A DNA stretch of 64,000 bases from UBA1952 sp965246855 (GTDB taxonomy: Bacteria; Bacteroidota; Bacteroidia; Chitinophagales; Chitinophagaceae): contig CBDFFP010000005.1 in the NCBI GenBank assembly GCA_965246855.1, positions 496,001-560,000 of the forward strand, written 5' to 3'. Position numbers and translations under genes: made by a program. Below, in pieces: positions 6,992 to 13,988 of the stretch; positions within the stretch are counted from its first letter, which is position 1, and every line of letters starts with the position of its first letter. The notes under the pieces were generated by a model. The model made no database searches. It was not told the DNA's origin and worked only from the letters and a program-made list of their open reading frames with translations.

Positions 6992-9226
6992 TTAGGCCAG
7001 CAGCTTCTCCAGCGCCTCGTCGTAAGCTTTCTTCCACTCCGGCAAATAGCCCCAGCCTTTACCATCAATGCAGATTTCGCCACCCACTTTCACTACGCCC
7101 AGTTTCGTGAAAGGCTGATCGCCCAGTTCGGCTTCAAACATCGGCGCGAGAGCCGTTTTCACGCTTACCACTACTCTACCCGCGCTTTCGCCGAACAAGA
7201 CGGCGTCCTTGCGAATACCTTCTGGCAGCATCGCTTCAAAGCCCAGATTCCCGGCCATCGCGCTTTCCAAAAGCGTAGCAAACAGCCCGCCTTCCGAGCA
7301 ATCATGTGCGCTCTGAATGAGCTTCTCGTTGATCAGGCGACGAACTGTGCTTTGCAGGCGCACTTCCTCTTCCAAGTTGAAACGCGGTGCCGGACTGTAA
7401 CGCACACCGCGCACATGATGCAGGTATTCCGAACAGCCGATTTCATCTGCGTGGTGTCCCAAGAGATAAATCGTGTCGCCCGCGCACTTGAAGTGGAGCG
7501 TCATCTTGTCGTCCATATCCTCCAGAATGCCCACCATGCCAATGGTGGGTGTGGGGAACACCGGGCCGTCTTCGCTTTGGTTGTAGAAGCTTACGTTGCC
7601 GCCTGTTACCGGCGCTTTAAACGCCTCGCAGGCCGCACCCATGCCTTTGATGGCGTGGACGAATTGCCAATACACTTCCGGGTTGTAGGGATTACCGAAG
7701 TTGAGGCAGTTGGTAACGCCCACCGGAAGCCCACCAGAGCACGAGATGTTGCGCGCCGCTTCCGCCACGGCCATTGCTGCGCCCGTAAACGGGTCGGCTT
7801 CCACGTAGCGCCCGTTGCAGTCCACCGACATCGCCAGTCCTTTTTTCGCGTCGTGGATGCGCACCACTGCTGCGTCGGAAGGGGCGTTGGTATTGGTATT
7901 TCCCGTGCCCACCATGCTGTCATACTGTTCCCAAATCCAACGCTTGCTCGCAATGTTGGGAAGTTGGATGAGGTCGTAAGCCGTCTTCTGTAAATCGGCA
8001 GGAACGGAGAGGTCCGCCATGTTGAACGCCGCTACTTCCGCCAGATATTTCGGCGCGGTATAGTCGCGCTTATACACCGGCGCACCGCCGCCCAGCACGA
8101 GGCTTTCGGCGGGAACGTCGGCCACCAGCGTGTCCTGCATGTAGTATTTCAGGCGCGGCTCTGCTGTTACTTCCCCAATCTGTACGCAGTGGATGTCCCA
8201 CTTGTCAAAAATGCGCTGCACGGCGTCTTCTTCGCCTTTCTTCACCACAATCAGCATCCGTTCCTGACTTTCGGAAAGCAGCATTTCCCACGGCTTCATA
8301 TCCGCTTGTCGGGTCGGCACTTTGTCGAGGTGGATAATCATTCCGTGTTCGCCTTTCGCGCTCATCTCGCTCGTAGAGCAGGTAATGCCCGCCGCGCCCA
8401 TGTCCTGCATTCCAATTACCGCGCGCGTTTGAATCACTTCCAGACACGCTTCCAATAATTTCTTTTCCTCAAACGGATCGCCTACCTGCACCGCAGGAAG
8501 CTGCTCGGCGCTGTTCTCATTAATGTCCGCAGAAGCGAAGGACGCACCGCCGATGCCGTCTTTTCCGGTTGCCGCGCCGACGATGAAAACCGGATTTCCT
8601 TCCCCGTAGCTCGTGGCACTCACCGTGTCGCCTGCCTTCACCACGCCCACGCTCATGGCGTTCACCAGCGGGTTGGTTTGGTAGCAACTTTCAAAGTACG
8701 CCTCGCCCGCCACGGTGGGAACGCCGAAGCAATTTCCGTAGTGGCTGATGCCCTTCACCACGCCTTTAATGAGCCAGCGCGTTTTGGGATTGTCCACCTT
8801 GCCGAAGCGCAGGGAATTCAGCGCCGCAATGGGCCGCGCCCCCATCGTGAAAATGTCGCGGTGGATGCCGCCCACGCCTGTTGCCGCCCCTTGAAACGGC
8901 TCAATAGCCGAAGGGTGGTTGTGAGATTCTATCTTAAACACGCAGCCCAGCCCGTCGCCGATGTCCACCAGCCCGGCGTTTTCCTCACCGGCTTTTACCA
9001 GCAATCTTTCGCCTTCGCGGGGCAGGGTTTTAAGCCAGGTAATAGAGTTTTTGTAGGAACAATGCTCGCTCCACATCACCGAGTACATGGCCACTTCGTT
9101 GAAGTTGGGCGTGCGACCCAGAATGCCTTTGATGGCGCTGTATTCTTCGGGGCGGAGGCCCAGCTTTACGGCCTGTTCTTCGGTGGCTTCAAAGGTTTGG
9201 TGCGGGGCGAGAGCGGTGGCTTCCAT
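6992..9226 (-). CDS. purL: Phosphoribosylformylglycinamidine synthase II
   Basis: The small-type PurL converts FGAR to FGAM with ATP and ammonia delivered by PurQ/PurS in purine synthesis. 744 residues is the usual length for the PurS/PurQ-dependent form. Clear signatures are MYSVMWSEHCSYKNS, VFKIESHNHPSAIEPFQGA, GGIHRDIFTMGARPIA, MQDMGAAGITCS, and in the second half VGTGNTNTNAPSDAAV and SAHDCSEGGLFATLLES. The ATG at 9226 is preferred over a TTG three codons upstream, because that TTG is inside the -7 element. No purQ or purS is next to it. Confidence 0.97.
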   Translation of the reverse strand: MEATALAPHQTFEATEEQAVKLGLRPEEYSAIKGILGRTPNFNEVAMYSVMWSEHCSYKNSITWLKTLPREGERLLVKAGEENAGLVDIGDGLGCVFKIESHNHPSAIEPFQGAATGVGGIHRDIFTMGARPIAALNSLRFGKVDNPKTRWLIKGVVKGISHYGNCFGVPTVAGEAYFESCYQTNPLVNAMSVGVVKAGDTVSATSYGEGNPVFIVGAATGKDGIGGASFASADINENSAEQLPAVQVGDPFEEKKLLEACLEVIQTRAVIGMQDMGAAGITCSTSEMSAKGEHGMIIHLDKVPTRQADMKPWEMLLSESQERMLIVVKKGEEDAVQRIFDKWDIHCVQIGEVTAEPRLKYYMQDTLVADVPAESLVLGGGAPVYKRDYTAPKYLAEVAAFNMADLSVPADLQKTAYDLIQLPNIASKRWIWEQYDSMVGTGNTNTNAPSDAAVVRIHDAKKGLAMSVDCNGRYVEADPFTGAAMAVAEAARNISCSGGLPVGVTNCLNFGNPYNPEVYWQFVHAIKGMGAACEAFKAPVTGGNVSFYNQSEDGPVFPTPTIGMVGILEDMDDKMTLHFKCAGDTIYLLGHHADEIGCSEYLHHVRGVRYSPAPRFNLEEEVRLQSTVRRLINEKLIQSAHDCSEGGLFATLLESAMAGNLGFEAMLPEGIRKDAVLFGESAGRVVVSVKTALAPMFEAELGDQPFTKLGVVKVGGEICIDGKGWGYLPEWKKAYDEALEKLLA

Positions 9227-9232
9227 AAGGCG

Positions 9233-9240
9233 CAAAAATA
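9233..9240 (-). promoter_or_regulatory. -7 promoter element of purL
   Basis: On the minus strand this reads TATTTTTG, an exact TAnnTTTG. It ends 6 nt before the purL ATG, which implies a leader of only a few nucleotides. Confidence 0.6.
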
Positions 9241-9280
9241 GGGACGAGGGAAGAGGTATTCGGGAAGAAGGCGAAAACGG

Positions 9281-9315
9281 AAAACACCTGTCTCGTTTTG
9301 GGAAACAGGTGTTTT
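9281..9315 (-). terminator. Hairpin terminator after the first DUF6261 gene
   Basis: AAAACACCTGT (9281-9291) pairs with ACAGGTGTTTT (9305-9315) around a short loop; flanking A and T runs suit either strand. It lies between the DUF6261 stop and the purL promoter. Confidence 0.6.
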
Positions 9316-9325
9316 GGTGCGTTGA

Positions 9326-9350
9326 GCGGACACGCGCGGCGTGTCCCTAC
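9326..9350 (-). repeat. REP palindrome (GTAG family), supplies the DUF6261 stop codon
   Basis: On the minus strand: GTAG followed by a GGACACGC / GCGTGTCC stem. The TAG is the in-frame stop of the DUF6261 gene. It belongs to the same family as the palindromes around the RAYT gene at 11.1-11.6 kb. Confidence 0.8.
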
Positions 9351-10135
9351 GGCGTGGGCGGCGTGGGCGGCGTGGGCGTGTCTCCGCCGTTCTTTTTCTT
9401 TTTGGCAGCGGCGCGCCCGGCGCGGCTGTCCAGGAGGACTTGGTTCTCCCGTATCTTTTCGTTTATCTGGCTTATCGCCTTTTGCCAAAGAGGCTTGTTG
9501 GCCGCAGTAGCCAGCCGCTCGTTGGCCTCCAGATCGTCGCGCACATCTTCCCAAGCCGCATCTATGAGGCCGCGCTGTTCTTTGATGGTGTCGTCGGTGG
9601 CAAGGAGGGCATTGTCCGCGGTGCGCTGGTTGTATTTGGTGAGGAAATTTTGATTCACCACTTTCAACGCATTGCTCCAGGCGACAAAGCCCAGCGTGGT
9701 GAGGGCCGCCGTCAGCGCAGGCTTGGTAGCCCAGTCGTTTATCAAGTTCTCGATGGTGGTGGTTTGGCCGCTGTAAGACGCCCGGTTGATGGCCTGCACG
9801 CCGCCATAGACTTCAATGCTATGCGCCAGTGCTTCTGCCGCCGCACTCATGGCAGGGTCAAAATGGTTGGTAAAGCCTTCGGCAGCCATCCAGATGCCGT
9901 TCAGGTATTTGTCGCGCGTACCGTCCAGCCCCAGCAGTTCGGGCGTAAGGGGGGATGATTCATCCGTCATAAAAAGCGCTTCCATACGCGCCAGCGGCGG
10001 TTGCAGCTTAGCCAGTGCTGTAGCCATTGCGGTTTTCACCGTGGCATCGGCTTGAATGAAACCAACGCTGTCTTTGAAAAAGCGCAAGTGTTCGGCGTTG
10101 CGCAAGTGATAGAAATGGAGATCGAGGAGCTTCAT
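9347..10135 (-). CDS. DUF6261 family protein, copy 1
   Basis: 262 residues from the ATG at 10135 (MKLLDLHFYHLRNAEHL). The upstream TTG sits in the promoter and is not used. The protein is almost all helix, with no signal peptide or membrane segment; it resembles the DUF6261 family of unknown function. It ends in a lysine cluster (AAAKKKKNGG) and a low-complexity Thr/Pro tail. A paralog with the same organisation is at 47601-48350. A -7 element TATATTTG lies about 40 nt upstream, and a 42-bp tandem array ends 99 nt upstream. The stop TAG is contributed by an REP palindrome. No biochemical role is known to me. Confidence 0.8.
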   Translation of the reverse strand: MKLLDLHFYHLRNAEHLRFFKDSVGFIQADATVKTAMATALAKLQPPLARMEALFMTDESSPLTPELLGLDGTRDKYLNGIWMAAEGFTNHFDPAMSAAAEALAHSIEVYGGVQAINRASYSGQTTTIENLINDWATKPALTAALTTLGFVAWSNALKVVNQNFLTKYNQRTADNALLATDDTIKEQRGLIDAAWEDVRDDLEANERLATAANKPLWQKAISQINEKIRENQVLLDSRAGRAAAKKKKNGGDTPTPPTPPTP

Positions 10136-10168
10136 AAGGGGGAAGTTTGAAGAGGAAATATCTCCCAA

Positions 10169-10176
10169 ATATAGAG
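10169..10176 (-). promoter_or_regulatory. -7 promoter element of DUF6261 copy 1
   Basis: TATATTTG on the minus strand is an exact TAnnTTTG, about 35-40 nt before the ATG at 10135. The 5' leader contains TCTTCAAACTT; the leader of the second DUF6261 gene has the near-identical TCTTCAAAAACTT. Coordinates are good to a base or two. Confidence 0.6.
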
Positions 10177-10234
10177 CATGTCATAGATTTTTATCGCCCA
10201 AGCCATTTTTTGACATTTCTTTTAGCTTTTTGGC

Positions 10235-10402
10235 TGCGAAAGTGCCCCGCAGGGGTGCGGCAAGGTTTCGCGAGGCTGCGAAAGCGCCCCGCAGGGGTAC
10301 AGCGCCCTTTCGCGGGTTTGCGAAAGAGTACGGGAGGGGTGCGGGGTGGTTTCGCGCGTTCGCGAAAGGGCGCGGCAGGGGTGCAGGATGGTTTCGCGCC
10401 TT
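10235..10402. repeat. Tandem array, four 42-bp units (2 x 21), upstream of DUF6261 copy 1
   Basis: Units start at 10235, 10277, 10319 and 10361; a fifth begins at 10403 and is lost. Each unit has fixed blocks around variable blocks: TGCGAAAG - 6 variable - GCAGGGGTGC - 7 variable - TTTCGCG - 4 variable. GCGAAA and TTTCGC in one unit are complementary, so each unit can fold into a stem-loop whose loop carries both variable blocks. Because 42 is divisible by 3, open frames run through on both strands; I treat them as artefacts. The array ends 99 nt before the DUF6261 start. Confidence 0.9.
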
Positions 10403-10412
10403 TGCGACATAA

Positions 10413-10854
10413 GGTACCACGACCACCATGTTGCCGGAAATAAGTGCTGGAACCAACAGCGGTTTTGAGTACTCTTTGTTCACCTTCTTCACAGAGTACA
10501 ACGGCTCGCTGTATTTTCCTGCCGGAGACACGGCTACCGGCTATGAACTTTACAAGCTCACCAACCCCCAACAGCGTGCAATCCGTTCGCTTTGATGGCT
10601 CGGTGAAGGTGTATCCCAACCCGGCGAGCGGCGCGGCCAGCTTGGAACTGGAATTGCAATCGGCCCGCACAGTGCGTGTTTCCCTTACGGATGCGGTGGG
10701 CCGCAAGGTGTATGAATCGGCGCAGGTAAGCTGCCCTGCGGGAAGAACCGTGCTGTCTATTCCGATGGAGACGCTGGCGGCGGGTGTGCATCTCTACCGC
10801 GTGCAGGATGCAAAAGAAGGCTTGCTGCAAAGCGGGCAAATCGGGAAACAGTAG
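10413..10854 (+). pseudogene. Remnant of a T9SS-exported ELWxxDGT-repeat protein, frameshifted
   Basis: In frame with position 10428, the peptide MLPEISAGTNSGFEY... NGSLYFPAGDTATGYELYKLTNP looks like one ELWxxDGT-type repeat (GLYF / G-x-ELY pattern). The frame then breaks at a run of five C (10564-10568). Removing one C joins it to NSVQSVRFDGSVKVYPNP and a full T9SS type A sorting domain ending GVHLYRVQDAKEGLLQSGQ. No start or signal peptide exists; the N-terminal part is missing and the remnant abuts the 42-bp array. The TAG stop (10852-10854) belongs to an REP palindrome. It is the 3' scar of a once larger secreted protein. Confidence 0.8.
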
Positions 10855-11121
10855 GGACACGCTGCGCATGTCCGCACATCAGGTGGATACACGCATTGTG
10901 CGCGTCCGGCGGGGATATGCATTTCCGGTGGATACGCATTTTGTGCGGACACGCGCAGCGTGTCCGCTACGGATTATACGCCTGCCAGATTTTGGGAGGA
11001 CACGGTAGGGACACGCTGCGCGTGTCCGCACATCGGGTGGATACGCACATCGTGCGCGTCCGGTGGATACGCATTTCCGGCAGACACGGATTCCCGGCGG
11101 ATACGCGCAGCGTGTCCCTAC
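10852..11121. repeat. REP cluster left of the RAYT gene (four palindromes, two direct copies of a ~115-bp block)
   Basis: GTAG-type palindromes occur at about 10851-10877 (plus), 10943-10970 (minus), 11005-11031 (plus) and 11097-11121 (minus). Each has a GGACACGC/GCGTGTCC stem or a close variant. The plus/minus pairs and the sequence between them (GGTGGATAC...GTGCGCGTCCGG...GCATTTCCGG) recur, so 10852-10970 and 11005-11121 look like a duplicated block of paired, inverted REPs (BIME-like). Confidence 0.8.
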
Positions 11122-11633
11122 GTGTAAAAACAATCGTTTCGCCAACGGGCAGGATTCTGACGGATGTATGCGTCGATGCGCCGGTAATCTTCCTCATCCC
11201 GGATAACATGATCCCAATATCTGCCCTGACATACGGGGCCGTCAAGCCAGCCCAGTTCATTTTGAGCGCCACTTGTAATGCTGCTCTTCAAGCCCCGAAT
11301 GAAAGAAGTAAGAGAAGCTTTGGCCGGCCTGCCAAAGGCCTCTATGTGGGGTGCCTCCGGTTGGAGTGTTTCAGTTGGAAGGATATGAACGATGCCATGC
11401 CAATGATTCGGCATCACAATGAAAGCGCCTGCCGTAAATGCGGGGCGCATCTCAAAGCTGTTGAGCCATTCCCGCCACACCAAAGCACCGAGGTCGTTTA
11501 GGCAGACAATGCCATTTTGAACTTCTCCGAAAATATGCCTGCGGTTGCGCGCACAAACCGTAATAAAATACGCTCCCGGCGCACTGTAATCGTATTGCAA
11601 GAGCCGGACAGTTCTACGGTTCGGTAAAGGCAT
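11118..11633 (-). CDS. REP-associated tyrosine transposase (RAYT, Y1/IS200-like HUH enzyme)
   Basis: 171 residues from the ATG at 11633 (MPLPNRRTVRLLQYDYSAPG). The HUH motif is H77-W78-H79 in VMPNHWHGIVHI. The catalytic Tyr is probably Y139 in GRYWDHVIRDEEDY, followed by the RAYT-typical YIRQNPARW end. RAYTs are single-strand nucleases/transposases that recognise a GTAG tetranucleotide at the foot of REP hairpins. Here the gene is flanked on both sides by such palindromes, and its own stop codon (11118-11120) lies in one. It is probably intact, since length and motifs are complete. Confidence 0.9.
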   Translation of the reverse strand: MPLPNRRTVRLLQYDYSAPGAYFITVCARNRRHIFGEVQNGIVCLNDLGALVWREWLNSFEMRPAFTAGAFIVMPNHWHGIVHILPTETLQPEAPHIEAFGRPAKASLTSFIRGLKSSITSGAQNELGWLDGPVCQGRYWDHVIRDEEDYRRIDAYIRQNPARWRNDCFYT

Positions 11634-11687
11634 AACCAAATGTAAGCGACGTGCGCAATGTGCCTCCGTTATTTCCGGCAGGTTGCC

Positions 11688-11816
11688 GTGCGGACACACG
11701 CAGCGTGTCCCTACCATTTTCGGCAACCTGCCGTAGGGACACGCTGCGCGTGTCCGCATAAAATCCGTGTCCGCACGAAATGTAGAATGTGCGGACACGC
11801 GCAGCGTGTCCCTACC
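11688..11816. repeat. REP cluster right of the RAYT gene (three palindromes)
   Basis: Palindromes at about 11688-11715 (minus), 11733-11758 (plus) and 11789-11816 (minus). The first two face each other and are joined by a further inverted repeat, GGCAGGTTGCCG / CGGCAACCTGCC. The last one supplies the TAG stop of the cytochrome c peroxidase gene at 11812-11814. Confidence 0.85.
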
Positions 11817-12897
11817 GGAACCGCACATCCTCTGCAAAAGCCGTGTCGTTCAGCGTGTGGAGAAAGGCTTTCAGCTGCGTCTTTTCCCCTTCGCTCAGTG
11901 CAATGCCGCCTTTCAGTAGGTCATCGGTGTAGGCGGGCGATTGTTGCGGGAGCGTAACGGTGTAATGCACTAAAACATCGTCCAGCATTCGGGCGCGGCC
12001 ATCATGAAAATAGGGCGCTGTTAAAGCCCAGTTGCGCAGCGAAGGAACCTTGAATTTATATTTGTCTGCCGCTACGTTGCTGATGTGCATTCGCCCCGAA
12101 TCGTTCCCCGCACCGGGCGCTAAGCCATTACTGCGAAACGAAAAATCGGAGAACAGCGGCGGCGCATGACACGTTGCACAACGCGCGGAAAAAACTTTTT
12201 CGCCCGCTTTTTCGTCTGCCGTAAACTGTGCCGCGCCGCGCTGCACCTTATCCCATTTTGCGCCGTCGCTGATAAGCACCGCTTCAAACTGCGCAATGGT
12301 TTTGAGGATGCGGGGCAGGCTGATTTCTCCGCTGCCATAGGCCTGTAGAAAAGCCTTTTGATATTCTGCGGAGTTGCTCACGCGCGCCAGCACTTCAGGC
12401 AGGGTGATGTCCATCTCCACATGGTTTTGCAGCGGAGCCAGAATCTGCGTTTCAATGTTGTTTCCGCCGCCGTCCCACATCAGCGAGGAGTGCCACGCGA
12501 GGTTGAAAAGACCCGGCGCGTTGCGCGTGCCCAGCCGGCCTTCCACGCCGTGGCTCAGCGCATGATCCACCTGTGCAAAAGCGCCTCCCGGCTGGTGGCA
12601 GCTTCCGCACGAAATGGTGTTGTCGCGGGAGAGTATCGGGTCGTTGAAAAGCTTTTTGCCCAGCGCAACAATCTCAGGTTTCAGCGGATTGTTGACAAAG
12701 GAATAAGAAGGCTGCGGCCAGCCTGCCGGAATGCGGAAGTCTGCTGTCGTCCCGCTTGGGGCCACGCCGTCGCGGGTAATCGCCGGGTCTTTGCGGCAGC
12801 CATAAAGCACCACAACGCCTAGCAACATCACCGGGAAAAGCCGTTTTTTAAGGGTCGATGCGAACAACGGAAAAGCCTTTTGAGTAGTTAGTGGCAA
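11812..12897 (-). CDS. Di-heme cytochrome c peroxidase family protein (MbnH-like)
   Basis: 361 residues with a lipoprotein-type N-terminus (LLGVVVLYGC). Two CxxCH heme motifs are present, C97-H101 (CGSCH) and C240-H244 (CATCH), as in bacterial CcpA/MauG proteins. Its start overlaps mbnP by 50 nt on the same strand. This pairing is the hallmark of MbnH-MbnP, where MbnH oxidises a tryptophan of MbnP to kynurenine to build a copper site; that role is inferred from the pairing. The alternative is a plain peroxidase. The stop codon comes from an REP palindrome. Confidence 0.88.
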   Translation of the reverse strand: MPLTTQKAFPLFASTLKKRLFPVMLLGVVVLYGCRKDPAITRDGVAPSGTTADFRIPAGWPQPSYSFVNNPLKPEIVALGKKLFNDPILSRDNTISCGSCHQPGGAFAQVDHALSHGVEGRLGTRNAPGLFNLAWHSSLMWDGGGNNIETQILAPLQNHVEMDITLPEVLARVSNSAEYQKAFLQAYGSGEISLPRILKTIAQFEAVLISDGAKWDKVQRGAAQFTADEKAGEKVFSARCATCHAPPLFSDFSFRSNGLAPGAGNDSGRMHISNVAADKYKFKVPSLRNWALTAPYFHDGRARMLDDVLVHYTVTLPQQSPAYTDDLLKGGIALSEGEKTQLKAFLHTLNDTAFAEDVRFR

Positions 12898-13621
12898 TGG
12901 ACGCCGACTGCTGGTTGATGTCCATCACACCATAAACATCGCGGATGCTAAAAGGTGCGCTGCCGGAAAACCAGCTTGCCACGTCGGACTGCACATAAAC
13001 CGTCGGGCTTTGGCCGGTAGCTGCATTCAGCGTTGTGGGGAGGTCCAGCGTCACCCTGCGAAGCGCGTTGTTTTTACCTGTAAAGCCCGCAATGTGGTAG
13101 GAAAAGCCTTGGTCCACCCCTGCGCTTTGTGGGGAATAGCCTTCCAACTTAGCCATAATATAACCCGCCTGCCAGTCCCAGAACATGCCGTTTCCCTGCG
13201 ACAGGTCGCCTGTTTGCGCGCCACTTACATTGCGGGTAGAATCCACACCGAGCAGGAAAGAAATCTTCCGGTAGCTGCCCGCCGGAATATGCGGAATGCG
13301 CCGCAGTTGCAGGTCTCTGGCACTCACCAGAATATAGGTTTGGGGCAAGGCAATGGTTTGCCCGCTTTCCGTCTCTAAGGAGAAATTGCTCGCGTAATAC
13401 AGGTAGCTCGTCACCCGAAAGCTGTCGCCCGCCGCGTTGCGATACCACACAGAGTCCAGTTGCAACGAAGCACCGTTTACCACAGGCAGAAAGCGCAGTT
13501 GCAGGTTGATGCTCGTGTCAGTGGTGGCCGACGTACTTGCCGGATCATCTGCTTTGCGGCAGCCGGTGGTGAAAGAAGCAACGCCCAAGAGCAGGAGTGC
13601 TATCCAGTTAGCGTGTTTCAT
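12848..13621 (-). CDS. MbnP-like copper-binding lipoprotein
   Basis: 257 residues, with a lipobox-like TTGC and C21 as probable lipidation site. The MbnP domain is recognisable from LQLRFLPVVNGASLQLDS near residue 40, the Tyr-rich VTSYLYYASNF strand, a YILVSARD segment, PAGSYRKISFLLGVD, and the conserved MFWDWQAGYIMAKLEG with W148 and W150. In characterised MbnP a tryptophan-derived kynurenine takes part in copper binding; which Trp is used here is not known. It directly overlaps the di-heme peroxidase gene, supporting a periplasmic maturation pair. Confidence 0.85.
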   Translation of the reverse strand: MKHANWIALLLLGVASFTTGCRKADDPASTSATTDTSINLQLRFLPVVNGASLQLDSVWYRNAAGDSFRVTSYLYYASNFSLETESGQTIALPQTYILVSARDLQLRRIPHIPAGSYRKISFLLGVDSTRNVSGAQTGDLSQGNGMFWDWQAGYIMAKLEGYSPQSAGVDQGFSYHIAGFTGKNNALRRVTLDLPTTLNAATGQSPTVYVQSDVASWFSGSAPFSIRDVYGVMDINQQSASIATNYSKGFSVVRIDP

Positions 13622-13647
13622 ACCGCTAAAATTACGACAATTGCCGC

Positions 13648-13929
13648 TCAGGGCCAGCGCAGTTCAGGGTCGTCAGCAGTGGGCGGCGATTGTTTCCGGG
13701 AGCGTGCTTTTGCTATTTGCCGGGCCACAATCAGGCGTGCAATTTCTTTTGCGGGTGCATTCCCCAGGGCCGCCCATCCGGCATCCGATTCGGAAACGTC
13801 TATCCGGTAAAGGGCCTGCCGCAGGGCTTCGGGGTCGCGCGTTATCATGTAGGAAACCCATGCCTCCACGGCTTGCAGGAAAGCAGTTTCCGGCTGCCCG
13901 GTGTAGATGGGGATATGGTTGTTTTCCAT
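13648..13929 (-). CDS. Small helical protein upstream of mbnP, unknown family
   Basis: 93 residues from the ATG at 13929 (MENNHIPIYTGQPETAF). It has no signal peptide or metal-binding motif; most of it should be helical (AFLQAVEAWVSYMITRDPEALRQAL). It ends 26 nt before the mbnP start on the same strand, so an operon with mbnP/mbnH is likely. A GTAG-like palindrome of a second family lies just upstream of its start. Function unknown; the coding call rests on codon-like composition and context. Confidence 0.55.
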   Translation of the reverse strand: MENNHIPIYTGQPETAFLQAVEAWVSYMITRDPEALRQALYRIDVSESDAGWAALGNAPAKEIARLIVARQIAKARSRKQSPPTADDPELRWP

Positions 13930-13938
13930 TTTCAAAAC

Positions 13939-13969
13939 GGTAGGGGCGACCCTATGTGGTCGCCCCTAC
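13939..13969. repeat. Second REP-like palindrome family (TAGGGGCGACC type)
   Basis: GTAGGGGCGACC and GGTCGCCCCTAC form a near-perfect hairpin around CTATGT. Related copies are at about 49888-49910 (degenerate) and 50990-51018. Confidence 0.75.
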
Positions 13970-13988
13970 AGGGTTTTCCATTGCCGGT

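Noticed and set aside
10235..10402. CRISPR array
   Set aside because: Only four units of 42 bp with split fixed blocks, no 25-40 nt unique spacers, and no cas gene nearby.
10181..10706. Several overlapping open frames across the 42-bp array, some with Pro-rich 14-residue repeats
   Set aside because: They exist in several frames on both strands only because 42 is divisible by 3; no start signal or family match supports one.
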